The notes under the pieces: generated by a model
Told to the model about the DNA's origin: nothing
The model's input: only the letters and a program-made list of their open reading frames with translations
The model's database searches: none
Shown: positions 1 to 9,207 of the stretch, piece after piece
Numbering within the stretch: the stretch's first letter is position 1
How the letters are laid out: every line of letters begins with the position of its first letter
Program-made: the position numbers and the translations under genes
NCBI GenBank assembly: GCA_937876195.1
Contig: CALEIK010000028.1
Coordinates: 123,377-187,376, forward strand
Direction of reading: 5' to 3'
Length of the DNA stretch: 64,000 nt
Source of the DNA: an uncultured Flavobacteriales bacterium
GTDB taxonomy: Bacteria > Bacteroidota > Bacteroidia > Flavobacteriales_D > Crocinitomicaceae

Positions 1-1
1 A

Positions 2-1348
2 GCGTATTCAAACGTTGATTCTGATCGTCTTTATCGCGTTTTGGTAACAAATGGATCTTGTGGAAGCGCGTATAGTTCTTCGGGAGAGATTTCAATTATT
101 GGACAAACTACTGGTGAATGGCTTGGTATGCAAGATAGTTTGTGGCAAAATGCCAGTAACTGGAGATGTGATTTTATCCCAACTTCGGGAATGGATATCT
201 TAATTAACGCCACTGCTGGAAACGACATGTATTTGGATCAAAATCGCGTAGCAGGTGAAATCAATTTTAACGGTTCAGACATTAAAATTTACCTTCAACA
301 AAACGATCTCACCGTTTCTGGATACATCAACACTGATGAAAACAACTATTTTATCACGAACAATTCAGGCGTACTAAAAATGAATATCGGTTCGGGAAGC
401 ACACAGTTCGTTCCAATTGGCGAAAGCTCTTACAATCCGGTTCAAGTCACCAATAATTCTGGGAATTCTGACTTCTTTGACTTCCGAGTGGTAGACAGTG
501 TAATGGTCAACGGAACATCAGGAATTTTAATCGTCGAGCCACACGTCATGCGTACGTGGAATATTGGAAAAACAGCATCCAACGGAGGAGCGGGAATCGA
601 CTTTATTTTCTACTGGGATGCTGCTGAAGAATCAGCATTGTTGACTTCGCCTACGTTGAATCACCACAATGGCAACAACTGGGAAATTCCATCGATGGGA
701 GCTTCTGCCTACAATGCAGCGCCTAGAAGTTTATCCTACACGGGATATACAGGAACCTTCTCCCCGTTTGCTATTGGGGACAACACTTCTAGTCCTCTTC
801 CTATTGAGCTCGGCTACTTTCAACTTGATTGTGTCGGCGATATGACGGAATTGAATTGGCAAACCCTGTCGGAATACAATGCTGCAGGTTTTGTTGTTGA
901 ATTCAGCGAAAACACCCAAGATTGGGAAGCGAGATCAGAAATGATTCCAGCAGCAGGGAACAGCACAGAAATAAACAACTACCAATTTACCGATGCAAAT
1001 AGAGTTGAAGGGTACTACCGACTTGTCCAATACGACATAGACGGGCAATCCAAGATTTACGGACCGCTCCATTCAGATTGTGGAACGATGCTGCAAGAAA
1101 TTACCGTATTCCCGAACCCCACAGCAGAGGAATTGAATATTTCTATCAATTTGAATCGAAGAGAGCTAGTCACCATTCAAATGACTGATGTGAATAGTAA
1201 AACCTTCCTTCATGACGCGCGACAATTGGAAAAAGGGAACAATTTGCTCCATTACGAATTCACCCAAATTCCATCAGGCGTCTATTTTCTGACGGTCAAA
1301 ATTGGTGAAGAATATTTTACTAGGAAAATTGTGAAGTTGAGGGATTGA
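2..1348 (+). CDS. T9SS cargo protein, 3' part (type A sorting domain)
   Basis: This is the 3' end of a large secreted protein. The frame is open through the left edge of the window: codons from base 2 read into the TTG at 41, so that TTG is not the real start. The first residues (about 1-30) match the end of an Ig-like repeat (pattern RV-VTNGSCGSAYS). A beta-rich region follows. The last ~75 residues form a type A T9SS sorting domain: VFPNPTAEELNI, then a beta strand with ITVFPNP/MTDVNSK-like turns, then a GVYFLTVKIGEEYFTRKIVK ending. The protein should be exported by Sec and then T9SS, with the C-terminal domain cleaved and the product anchored or released. A hairpin terminator follows directly. 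The function of the upstream part is unknown. Confidence 0.85.
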   Translation, partial: AYSNVDSDRLYRVLVTNGSCGSAYSSSGEISIIGQTTGEWLGMQDSLWQNASNWRCDFIPTSGMDILINATAGNDMYLDQNRVAGEINFNGSDIKIYLQQNDLTVSGYINTDENNYFITNNSGVLKMNIGSGSTQFVPIGESSYNPVQVTNNSGNSDFFDFRVVDSVMVNGTSGILIVEPHVMRTWNIGKTASNGGAGIDFIFYWDAAEESALLTSPTLNHHNGNNWEIPSMGASAYNAAPRSLSYTGYTGTFSPFAIGDNTSSPLPIELGYFQLDCVGDMTELNWQTLSEYNAAGFVVEFSENTQDWEARSEMIPAAGNSTEINNYQFTDANRVEGYYRLVQYDIDGQSKIYGPLHSDCGTMLQEITVFPNPTAEELNISINLNRRELVTIQMTDVNSKTFLHDARQLEKGNNLLHYEFTQIPSGVYFLTVKIGEEYFTRKIVKLRD

Positions 1349-1384
1349 ACCAGAAGGTTGTAATAAGTCGACAACAAGTGAAGA

Positions 1385-1424
1385 GGTGCAGAAGAACGTA
1401 ATGTTTTGTCTGCACCTTTTTTTG
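1385..1424 (+). terminator. Rho-independent terminator after the T9SS cargo gene
   Basis: A 9-bp perfect stem (AGGTGCAGA at 1385-1393, TCTGCACCT at 1410-1418) is followed by a run of T to 1424. It lies 36 bp after the stop codon. Confidence 0.85.
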
Positions 1425-1520
1425 TGGGTAATATATGCAGCGAACAGTTTCGTGCTTCCTACGTGGTACTATCATATGATACTATCAAATAGGCTACAAA
1501 ATTCTTAGGTAAGTATGTTA

Positions 1521-3728
1521 CTAATCCGTGTATTGCTCAACTGTAAGCCTTGCCAATAAATAACTTATCGTACTTTCTGCGCCTTGATTAAGGTTTACTT
1601 GATGTTCTTCCAGTCCATCGTAGCATCCTCCAGTCACTGGGTTGTAGATAATTTGATTCAAATGATTTTCACCCAAAAACCAATTAAACGCGGTGTCTAT
1701 CTTATTCAAATACGTGGTGTCGTTATCGATTTTGTAAAAAGTACACAACGCTAAAATTGTGTATGCTATTTCGATGGGCTGTTCTCCAAAATGATTTTTG
1801 TCTTCACCTTTTTGATGCCAACCACGGTTAGAAATCACTTCAATTTGTTCGTCTACAAAAGTGAATTCCAGTAAAAAATTAAATGTTTCCCGAGCGACAT
1901 ACTTAAATAGTTCATTTTGGGTACACTCTCCCGCCAACAACATTGCCTCTGGAATTACCGCATTGGCGTACGTAAGATACTCTTCGTACCATTGCCAGTC
2001 ATCCTGAGAAACCCCTCGGTATTTCGAGACTAAATTGTCAGCTAACTTTGTGATGAGCCGCAAAATGGAATCTTCCTTTTTAAATTGATAGAAAAAGAAC
2101 AATCCCTTAATACAAAATGCAATTGCCCGAGGAGATTGTAGCCCATGGATCCGCTGAATTGCCTTTTCAAAAGCAGCTTCGACTTGGGCTTGTAGATTGA
2201 AATCCAGCAATTGTTTTAGAGATAAAAACTCTCCCAGTGCCCAAATGGCTCTTCCGTTGGAGTCTTCCAAATTTTCATCCTTGTTTTTATCAAAAAATTC
2301 CTTGTGCGCAGTGACATAATTCAGAAATGAACCATCTTCTTGTTGGCAAAACAGAATAAATTCCAAATAGGTAGTGATCAAAGGCAAATCGCTAAATTTT
2401 CCTGTTAATTCAAAGTGCTTGGCGACTGCAATTAACGCTCGAGCATTATCGTCAATGGTATAACCTGATGCTAAATCGGGATCGGAAATTTCAGCAAACT
2501 GTATCATTCCAAAATCCGTTGTCATACGTTTAATGTGCTTCAAATTGATTTCAGGAATTTTGTATTTCAGTTGAAAATCCGTTGACTTTTGTAGATCTTT
2601 GGCGATTTTAATATGGGAAATGGCAGCATTTTGCCAAGCGGTTGGACTTATTCTATGCAGTGCATTCAAGCGCATAGTTTCCATCATTTTAGGATTTGAA
2701 AGTATTAAAATGGCACCGTCCGCAAGTTCTTCTGCATTTCCAAAATCAAAGTTAATTCCTGCTCCGTCGAGCATTTCTAACGAATGCGGAATGGGTGTTG
2801 ACAACACAGGACACGCAGCCGACAAGGCATAAACCAACGTTCCACTTACCGCCTGTTGAGGATCTTTTGAGGTGAAAAAATAGAGATCAGTACGCTGCAA
2901 ATATTCCAACAACACCTCCAGATCAAGGTATTTGTTGATGAACAGGACGTTGTTCTCCAATTTCAACTCCCTTACTTTCTCATGCAACAAATCCCTGTAA
3001 ACTTCACCCTCATTTTTCACCACTTCAGGATGTGTTTTTCCAATGATCAGATACAAAACGCTGGGAAATTTAGCCACAATTTTAGGCAGCGCCTCTAACG
3101 CCGTTTCGATGCCTTTGCCTTCGCTGATCAAGCCAAAAGTGGAAATGATGATTTTATTTTTAAATGGCACAGATCCGTTTAAACGTAAATCCCATGGTTC
3201 AATAAGGTGCGTACCATGGGGAATGATTTTTACTTTTTCTTCATGGATCGCATATTCGTTTTTTAAGATGTTGGCTGAAAGATGTGTCATGACAATCACC
3301 TTACTTGAGAGTTCCGTAATTTTTTGAATCACTGCTTTTCTATCCTCACTGGGATTCGTCAGAACTGTATGAAATGTCGTAATAACTGGCTTATCGACAG
3401 CATCCAAAAAGTCGAGAATGTAATCACCGAAATCGCCACTAAACAACCCAAATTCATGCTGCAGATAAATGATTTTTATCGCTTCATCTGCATTTATTTC
3501 CAAGGCCAATCTTTTGTAATCTTCCTGCTGCGTTGTTTTTAAAAAATAGTTGACCTCAGGTGGATACTTTAACTCACTATCTCCTTTTTGCAAAGCACAC
3601 ACTTTGATGGTAAAACTATCCGTGTACTTGTCTTCAATGGCTTTGATTAAGTCCTGGCTATAGGTCGCAATTCCACATTTTCGAGGTGGAAAGGAGGTAA
3701 TGATTAGTATTTCAGTGGAAGTCGTCAT
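1521..3728 (-). CDS. GT4-family glycosyltransferase fused to a helical-toroid domain
   Basis: 735 residues in two parts. Residues ~1-360 are a GT-B fold glycosyltransferase of the GT4 type: the opening TSFPPRKCGIATY, a FGLISEGKGIETALEALP strand-loop near residue 200, and a DPQQAVSGTLVYALSAACP donor-site region. Residues ~380-735 are all-helical with repeated aromatic motifs (GYTIDDNARALIA, QQEDGSFLNYV, DSNGRAIWALGEF), resembling an (alpha/alpha)6 toroid as in glycoside hydrolases. The start ATG directly follows the stop codon of the GH130 gene, so the two are translationally coupled. Together they suggest synthesis or turnover of a mannose-containing glycan; this is inference, and the donor and acceptor cannot be told from sequence. 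Confidence 0.8.
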   Translation of the reverse strand: MTTSTEILIITSFPPRKCGIATYSQDLIKAIEDKYTDSFTIKVCALQKGDSELKYPPEVNYFLKTTQQEDYKRLALEINADEAIKIIYLQHEFGLFSGDFGDYILDFLDAVDKPVITTFHTVLTNPSEDRKAVIQKITELSSKVIVMTHLSANILKNEYAIHEEKVKIIPHGTHLIEPWDLRLNGSVPFKNKIIISTFGLISEGKGIETALEALPKIVAKFPSVLYLIIGKTHPEVVKNEGEVYRDLLHEKVRELKLENNVLFINKYLDLEVLLEYLQRTDLYFFTSKDPQQAVSGTLVYALSAACPVLSTPIPHSLEMLDGAGINFDFGNAEELADGAILILSNPKMMETMRLNALHRISPTAWQNAAISHIKIAKDLQKSTDFQLKYKIPEINLKHIKRMTTDFGMIQFAEISDPDLASGYTIDDNARALIAVAKHFELTGKFSDLPLITTYLEFILFCQQEDGSFLNYVTAHKEFFDKNKDENLEDSNGRAIWALGEFLSLKQLLDFNLQAQVEAAFEKAIQRIHGLQSPRAIAFCIKGLFFFYQFKKEDSILRLITKLADNLVSKYRGVSQDDWQWYEEYLTYANAVIPEAMLLAGECTQNELFKYVARETFNFLLEFTFVDEQIEVISNRGWHQKGEDKNHFGEQPIEIAYTILALCTFYKIDNDTTYLNKIDTAFNWFLGENHLNQIIYNPVTGGCYDGLEEHQVNLNQGAESTISYLLARLTVEQYTD

Positions 3729-4766
3729 TTAATCTTTAAATTGTAATAGCTCGGTAATTAATTCTTCTAAATCCACGGATCTTACAGCTATTCGCTTATC
3801 GGCAGCGCCATAGTAGATGTATAACCTGCCATCAAAAAGAGAAGTTCCAGTCGGGAATACGACATTATTTACGTAACCGACAAGTTCCCATGGTAATTCG
3901 GGTTCAAACAAAGCATACGGCAATCGTGCTGTTTCTATTGTTGGGTCTTCCAGATCTAGTAGCGCTGCACAAGCTGTATAAACGTAACCATTGGCTGTAT
4001 CATGAACACCATGATAAATGATCAGCCAGCCCTCCTTGGTTTCAATCGGTGGACAACCACCTCCGATGTATCCAATTTCATGCGCATATTTTGACGTCAT
4101 CAAAATGTGTTCACTAAAATGGCGCAAATAGTCGTCCCAATATTCTTTGGTGAGGTCTTCAATGTTCTCTACAGCTGCAATTTGAATATCAGGTCGTACG
4201 CGATGCAAGAACATGAATTTTCCGTTCACTTTTCTTGGGAAAAAGATGAGATTTTTGTCCCAGAGCAATAACTTTTTATTTGGATTACGCTGCGTCGAAT
4301 AATGAACCTGAAATCGTTCATATTTTTTATTCAAATCCGCACTAAATTCTGTCAATTGTTTAAATTCTTCGGTTGTTATTTGAGGTACAATTATTCCCTG
4401 TTTTTCAAAGTTGACCAAGTCAGTTGACGTTGATAAAGCACCTAATGCATTGACACCATCATACGCACAATAAGTTAAGTAATACACCTCATCAATCTTT
4501 ACAATTCTCGGATCTTCTATTCCATGGGTTTCAGGATCTGTCGTTGGAGTGATTAGTGGCTCTTTATTTCGCTCAACAACATTCAATGGACCATCCAATT
4601 TGGCATAACCTATCGTAGAATGATTGCCTTTTCGCACCGCGCGATAAAACAGATGCACTGTATTTCCTTCTTGCATGATCGCAGGATTCAATACCCCATC
4701 GTTTTCAAAATCCAATTCGGTCTGAGAGAGAATAATGCCCTCATGCTTTACTGTAATCATTTTCAT
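3729..4766 (-). CDS. GH130-family glycoside phosphorylase-like protein
   Basis: 345 residues with the GH130 five-bladed propeller signatures: NPAIMQEGNTVHLFYRA near residue 27, the GIEDPR motif (E84, D85) that carries the acidic catalytic residue in this family, GYIGGGCPPIET at 232-243, and WLIIYHGV at 247-254. Characterised members phosphorolyse beta-mannosides (for example mannosylglucose or 1,2-beta-oligomannan) to mannose-1-phosphate. No signal peptide is visible, so it is cytoplasmic. It is first in a two-gene operon; its TAA abuts the ATG of the GT4 gene. Such proteins are sometimes annotated by error as 'pesticidal protein Cry7Aa'. The exact substrate is not predictable. Confidence 0.88.
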   Translation of the reverse strand: MKMITVKHEGIILSQTELDFENDGVLNPAIMQEGNTVHLFYRAVRKGNHSTIGYAKLDGPLNVVERNKEPLITPTTDPETHGIEDPRIVKIDEVYYLTYCAYDGVNALGALSTSTDLVNFEKQGIIVPQITTEEFKQLTEFSADLNKKYERFQVHYSTQRNPNKKLLLWDKNLIFFPRKVNGKFMFLHRVRPDIQIAAVENIEDLTKEYWDDYLRHFSEHILMTSKYAHEIGYIGGGCPPIETKEGWLIIYHGVHDTANGYVYTACAALLDLEDPTIETARLPYALFEPELPWELVGYVNNVVFPTGTSLFDGRLYIYYGAADKRIAVRSVDLEELITELLQFKD

Positions 4767-4817
4767 TTCGTATTATCAGCTGTCTATTTACGCATGGTTA
4801 AACGCCAATGTGGAATT

Positions 4818-4973
4818 TTACCACGGAGAGTGAAGAACATATGCCTGAAACCCACATAAGAGCATAAGGAAATTCGGTTGTTCATTTCTAAGTGATTCCA
4901 TCAACGCTTTGATGGGTGCAAACCCAATTCCTGCGGCAATAAAGACCAGTGATTTTTCAGCTATAGATTTCAT
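4818..4973 (-). pseudogene. Relic of a ferredoxin/flavodoxin reductase NAD-binding domain
   Basis: A 51-codon reading frame (ATG at 4973, TAA at 4818-4820). Its middle, LVFIAAGIGFAPIKALMESL, matches the NAD(P)-binding turn of FNR-type oxidoreductases (consensus AxGxGxAPxxSxxE). The FAD domain is missing upstream and the rest of the NAD domain is missing downstream; the text after residue 30 does not continue the family. I read it as the remnant of a deleted reductase gene. It lies in the 364-bp gap between the GH130 and DUF1275 genes, which otherwise shows nothing I can support. Confidence 0.5.
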
Positions 4974-5130
4974 TATTTATCTTGGATCTCAAAGATAACC
5001 TGAGGACAAGGAGACTATGTTACACTATTCTGTGGATTAGTTACATTATTCGCACCACCATTCCTTTCGGCACGATTACGATGAAAGAAAATGTATCGAT
5101 CAAACAATTACTTATACGCATTGCTGTATT

Positions 5131-5880
5131 TTAAATTTTAGCATGCAATTTTCTTTGCTGATACTTTCTTTTCGTTTTAATTAATCGATACCTTAAATCA
5201 TCATAGAACAAGCTTATTAGTAAAACGAAGGCAGCTAAAATCAGCGTGTTTAATTTCAAATCAACTGTTGAATAAAAAAATCCTCCCGCTAATCCACCCA
5301 CAAAAAAGAATGAAATAATATAAATGCGCAGCTTAATCATTGCTTTCAGTTTTTCTCGGTAAGGATGCAACTTTGGAAAGAACAATTGAGAAATATCAAT
5401 GCCCAGATCTGTAAAAAGACCCGTTAGGTGTGTTGTTCGTACTACGGCATTTGAAATTTTGGTAACTAAGGAGTTTTGAAGTCCCATGGCAAAAAGGAGT
5501 AGACAAATCATTACGTGGGGAAATTCCATTCCTGTAAAATTCCCAAAGATTCCAATTGAACATAGAATAAAGCTTTCGATTAGTATTGGGAGAACGAATA
5601 CATTGAATCGTTCATTTCCCCTTAACTTCTCAATCAGAAAACTGGATGAAAAAGAACCAAAGAAAAACGAGAAAATATAAAGAAAATAGATCGTCCCTTT
5701 CCAAAAATCAACTTCGGCAACATCATTTATAAATAATGCAAAATGACCTGTGACATTCGTCGTCAGTTGTTTGAAAGCTAGAAAACCTGAAACATTAACA
5801 ATTCCCGCTACAAAAGATAAAACAACAGCAATTCGAAGATTGTGCTTTAATGTCCGGCTTTTGCCTTGGTGTCTAAACAT
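5131..5880 (-). CDS. DUF1275 (YoaK-like) inner-membrane protein
   Basis: 249 residues with about six hydrophobic segments. Recognisable DUF1275 elements are the N-terminal FVAGIVNVSGFLAF, the TTNVTGHFA motif near residue 40, the MGLQNSLVTKISNAVVRTTHLTG-type segment (here about residues 132-155, followed by LFTDLGIDISQLFF). The family is widespread in bacteria and has no firmly established function. The C-terminus is highly basic (RLIKTKRKYQQRK), consistent with a cytoplasmic tail. The gene stands alone on the minus strand, with no operon partner within 50 bp upstream except the convergent-free DUF1398 gene, which is transcribed in the same direction. Confidence 0.85.
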   Translation of the reverse strand: MFRHQGKSRTLKHNLRIAVVLSFVAGIVNVSGFLAFKQLTTNVTGHFALFINDVAEVDFWKGTIYFLYIFSFFFGSFSSSFLIEKLRGNERFNVFVLPILIESFILCSIGIFGNFTGMEFPHVMICLLLFAMGLQNSLVTKISNAVVRTTHLTGLFTDLGIDISQLFFPKLHPYREKLKAMIKLRIYIISFFFVGGLAGGFFYSTVDLKLNTLILAAFVLLISLFYDDLRYRLIKTKRKYQQRKLHAKI

Positions 5881-5929
5881 ATTGTTTTCATTTAATTCAA
5901 TTTTTTAAATTATAAATTATATTTCCTCA

Positions 5930-6319
5930 TCACTGGGAAATTTCTTCAACCAAAACTTCATTCCCAGCTTTGTCGAAGTAGGTACACGTCATTTTATCCA
6001 TGTCAATCGCCCATTTTTCAATACCAACTGTGGCGCACATATTGATGAACGTAAGATAATCTGTTTTACCTTGTTGGTGAGCACGCAATTCTTCTTTGAA
6101 TTCATCAGCTTTAACGACATCAGCAATATCCAGCGCATCATATTTTGCAGCTACTTTCGCTGTGTAATTGTTCGCACCATGATAGTCGATATGACCATCG
6201 GTGACGTAGGCTTCGTAGTGCGTAACACCAAATGCTTTAATTTCTTGAATGTATGCAGGGAAGTCTGCACCTGACTTCAATTTGCTGTGAGCTGCTTTGA
6301 TTTGGTCTGTGGTAAACAT
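5930..6319 (-). CDS. DUF1398 family protein
   Basis: 129 residues from the ATG at 6319. A longer frame begins at a TTG at 6337 but adds only MTKHPP, so the ATG is preferred. The pattern MFTTDQIKAAHSKLKSGAD, then GVTHYEAYVTDGHIDYHG, matches DUF1398 (YcgX/'phage envelope protein' label). The protein is small, soluble and acidic, with no signal peptide. Its role is unknown; members are found across Bacteroidota, usually as single genes. The gene lies 49 bp upstream of the DUF1275 gene on the same strand, so cotranscription is possible. Confidence 0.8.
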   Translation of the reverse strand: MFTTDQIKAAHSKLKSGADFPAYIQEIKAFGVTHYEAYVTDGHIDYHGANNYTAKVAAKYDALDIADVVKADEFKEELRAHQQGKTDYLTFINMCATVGIEKWAIDMDKMTCTYFDKAGNEVLVEEISQ

Positions 6320-6422
6320 GGGTGGGTGTTTTGTCAAAAAATGGTAGAATTAAAAACTAAATGTAAGAAATAGTTTTGTTCGACAAGAACGTTTCTTTAG
6401 AGTTTTTCTGTAAGTCTGTGCA

Positions 6423-8012
6423 CTAATCAATAACAATCCTTTGTACGACTGTACCACTCTCGCTTTGAATGTGAACAAAGTAAATTCCCGCACCTTGATC
6501 ACTTAGATTTAATTCAAACATTTGATTGTTGAATGGTGGTAGTTCCTTAAGTATTTTACCTTGTGCATCGGATACCGTTATACCAAGTTGAAGTTGATCT
6601 TGATTTATCAAATGAACAGTTCCTGTAGAAGGGTTTGGATACATATGTATATCGTAATCATTGAGTTCATTCACGTTCCACGTTGCACCACTACAAGGAA
6701 TATCCGATTCATTTTCATAAAACGTTTTGATAGCTAAAGCACTATTCAATATATCTTGAACATTACTCAAATGATCACCGTTACGCGCATAGGTGATAGC
6801 ATATGTCTCTAGTATAACATCATCTGAAATGAAAACTCCGTTGTTGTGCGAGGATATTCCTCTTGCATCACCAGCAGGAGCCCCGTCACTTAACGCACTC
6901 CATTCTGAAGGAATGTTCGGATTTCCAGAAAAAACAAATTGGGTTGGGTTCGCGTCTGGGTCAACCCAAGGAGTTCCATCATGAGCGAGACCTTTCATAA
7001 GATTCCATTTAGCCGTAACATCAATCCCTGAAACATTGTACGGAACACATGAGGTCATCATTTCTTCTAAACTTACTACTCCAATGGCGGGTGGATCTAA
7101 ACCATACCCCAAATACGGGAACATATCTTGGTCATCGTTGTCGGCGTTGTAAAAAACCATGCAATTATTAGTGGAATCACAACCGTAATAATCGTCTGAA
7201 GCATTACCAATCTCTGCGTCAACAACAATGCTATGAATGAACTCTGTATAATGGATATTGCTCCTATTTATTATTTTCAAATCAACAAAAGTTACGTCAT
7301 TCAAGTAATCTGTCGTCTCGTATTGATAAAACATCGTATGTATTTCAATTCCCATTGAATCAGAATCTGTAAACGAATGGGATTCAGCCGCATCATTTTG
7401 AATCATGTAAACGGCACAACAACCTTTGATTAGAGGGTAATCACCATACTCTGGATTATATTGTCCGTCGCTATTGAAATCCCAAAAGGGAGCGAGATAA
7501 TAGGACTGACCTAAAGTAAGATCACCATGCGCCGGCCACTCATCAATCGTTTGAAGTACATAATTGGATGGAGCATCAACCATCTCACATCCTGTTGTAA
7601 GCAATCCATTCGTGCATTGCCACCACAGTCGAAACTGATCAATATCTGATTGGCAGATTTTCCAAATTGAGTTGCTCCATCTGTCTTGATATTCCACAGA
7701 ATTGTATGTTCCAGGCCCAGAAACTGGTCCATTGAAAATATCCGCTCCTTGAGACGGGTCACCTCCTTGACTAAAATAAATTTCATTGAACGGGTCTTTC
7801 GCTGCAAACCAAAATTGCACGCTGTTCACGGTATGTCTTCCTGATCCTTTTGGAACCTCGTACCCTAAAGAAGAATTGCTGAAATCATAAAAGTAGGTGC
7901 CGACGTCGGAAATATGTGCAGATACGTTGTTGTGGTCCAATTGCACTGAGTTTATTTGGGCGTGAAGCTGGCTTGAAAAAAGAGCAAACAACAAGGTAAT
8001 CAACGTTTTCAT
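6423..8012 (-). CDS. Secreted T9SS cargo protein (type A sorting domain)
   Basis: 529 residues. A signal peptide (residues 1-19, ending SQLHAQ) is followed by a ~410-residue body rich in D, N, W and Y, with segments such as DWNSDGQYNPEYGDYP-like calcium-loop text and DADNDDQDMFPYLGYG. The last ~75 residues are a type A T9SS sorting domain (IHMYPNPSTGTVHL, then GAGIYFVHI and VVQRIVID). I do not recognise the body as a named enzyme family. It should be surface-exposed or secreted. The next gene upstream (8168-9139) is a second T9SS cargo in the same orientation, 155 bp away, so they may share a promoter or be separately transcribed. Confidence 0.85.
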   Translation of the reverse strand: MKTLITLLFALFSSQLHAQINSVQLDHNNVSAHISDVGTYFYDFSNSSLGYEVPKGSGRHTVNSVQFWFAAKDPFNEIYFSQGGDPSQGADIFNGPVSGPGTYNSVEYQDRWSNSIWKICQSDIDQFRLWWQCTNGLLTTGCEMVDAPSNYVLQTIDEWPAHGDLTLGQSYYLAPFWDFNSDGQYNPEYGDYPLIKGCCAVYMIQNDAAESHSFTDSDSMGIEIHTMFYQYETTDYLNDVTFVDLKIINRSNIHYTEFIHSIVVDAEIGNASDDYYGCDSTNNCMVFYNADNDDQDMFPYLGYGLDPPAIGVVSLEEMMTSCVPYNVSGIDVTAKWNLMKGLAHDGTPWVDPDANPTQFVFSGNPNIPSEWSALSDGAPAGDARGISSHNNGVFISDDVILETYAITYARNGDHLSNVQDILNSALAIKTFYENESDIPCSGATWNVNELNDYDIHMYPNPSTGTVHLINQDQLQLGITVSDAQGKILKELPPFNNQMFELNLSDQGAGIYFVHIQSESGTVVQRIVID

Positions 8013-8167
8013 AGTAGAAGATTTGAACTGTTAAAGGATGAATGTAGTTCTAATCTTTCAATCCTTCTTTCGCCGTCTACTTAAGGGACACAACTATTGA
8101 TTAAAGTGTTTGAAATTCAGTAAAGAGTAATGTTATACAACCCTAATATGAACGAACTGCTCCCGTT

Positions 8168-9139
8168 TTACCTCATAATTTGTTTCATCAGCAATTTCCC
8201 ATCAACAGTTCTAATCTGCAACAAGTAATTTCCGGGGTTCAAGTTCTGCAATGAAACGTTCGTTTCAAATGAATTGAGTGGTTTAAAATGTCGCAATTGG
8301 CGTCCAGATAAATCGATGATGCGTACTTCGCCTATTCCCTGACTGCACTGAATGGTTAACTGATCCTCTGAAGGAACGGGAAACACATTGAACGATACGA
8401 CTTCATGATTTATGTCTTCAGAACTTAGGTTAGCGGCACACTCTTCCGAATAGCGCGGTGGGATTAATCCACTGGCATTTGACCAACCATCATAAACAGG
8501 GCTTCCACCAGAAGTCATACATAAAGTTGCGCTGCTTTGCTCAAAAGGAATACCGATGGTCAGATTAAAGCCCATGGTAGAACCGACACCCTCTATAATA
8601 GATACGAATCCCGAATCCATTGAATTAGTGCCCAATGTCCATCGTTCATGATAAAGTCCATCATTCAACATCACAGAATCATATGACATGACTAAAATAT
8701 TTGGGTAATCCATGTTCGTAATGGTTTGCGGATAAGGTTGACCCACCACCATCGCGTTAAAATCGTACAGCAATCCTTCTTGGCTGTTGGAATTATCCCA
8801 TGCGAATACCTGTTTATTAGGAATATCTTGACGAAACAAGACGTGTACCGCATCCTGTAAATAGTCGCTGCCTTCTTGATACGTTTGTTGATTTCCCCAA
8901 CCATCAATCCAATCGGCATACCCATGTCCGTGCAATGTATGATATGTTTCAGCCCCAACCACTGAATCATTTCCAAAACTCAATGGTCTCGTAATGGTAG
9001 CATGTTCGTGACCATTATATGCGGAATACAGAAACTCGCCTTGAATCCAAACAGCATTCGATTCAGGAATCGGAATATATGATTGCCCGAAGGAAAATGT
9101 TGAAATAAATAAGATGACAAGCAGGTACATGTTTTTCAT
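8168..9139 (-). CDS. Secreted T9SS cargo protein, short
   Basis: 323 residues. The signal peptide is residues 1-18 (ending TFSFGQ). The body is of unknown family, with WIQGEFLYSAYNGHEHATI near the start and a C-terminal T9SS type A sorting domain (FNVFPVPSEDQLTIQC, IIDLSGRQL, NPGNYLLQI, LLMKQIMR). This general layout (short N-terminal globular part, then sorting domain) is common among Flavobacteriales cargo proteins of no known role. The 155-bp gap on its downstream side contains no hairpin terminator that I can see. Confidence 0.82.
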   Translation of the reverse strand: MKNMYLLVILFISTFSFGQSYIPIPESNAVWIQGEFLYSAYNGHEHATITRPLSFGNDSVVGAETYHTLHGHGYADWIDGWGNQQTYQEGSDYLQDAVHVLFRQDIPNKQVFAWDNSNSQEGLLYDFNAMVVGQPYPQTITNMDYPNILVMSYDSVMLNDGLYHERWTLGTNSMDSGFVSIIEGVGSTMGFNLTIGIPFEQSSATLCMTSGGSPVYDGWSNASGLIPPRYSEECAANLSSEDINHEVVSFNVFPVPSEDQLTIQCSQGIGEVRIIDLSGRQLRHFKPLNSFETNVSLQNLNPGNYLLQIRTVDGKLLMKQIMR

Positions 9140-9207
9140 AAGAATGGTATTAATTTATACTAATATATAGACGATAAATGAGACCGAAAGGTTGAAACAA
9201 GAGCACT

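Noticed and set aside
41..1348. TTG at 41 as the start of the first gene
   Set aside because: The frame is open to the left edge, and the residues before it continue an Ig-like repeat; the TTG is an internal leucine codon.
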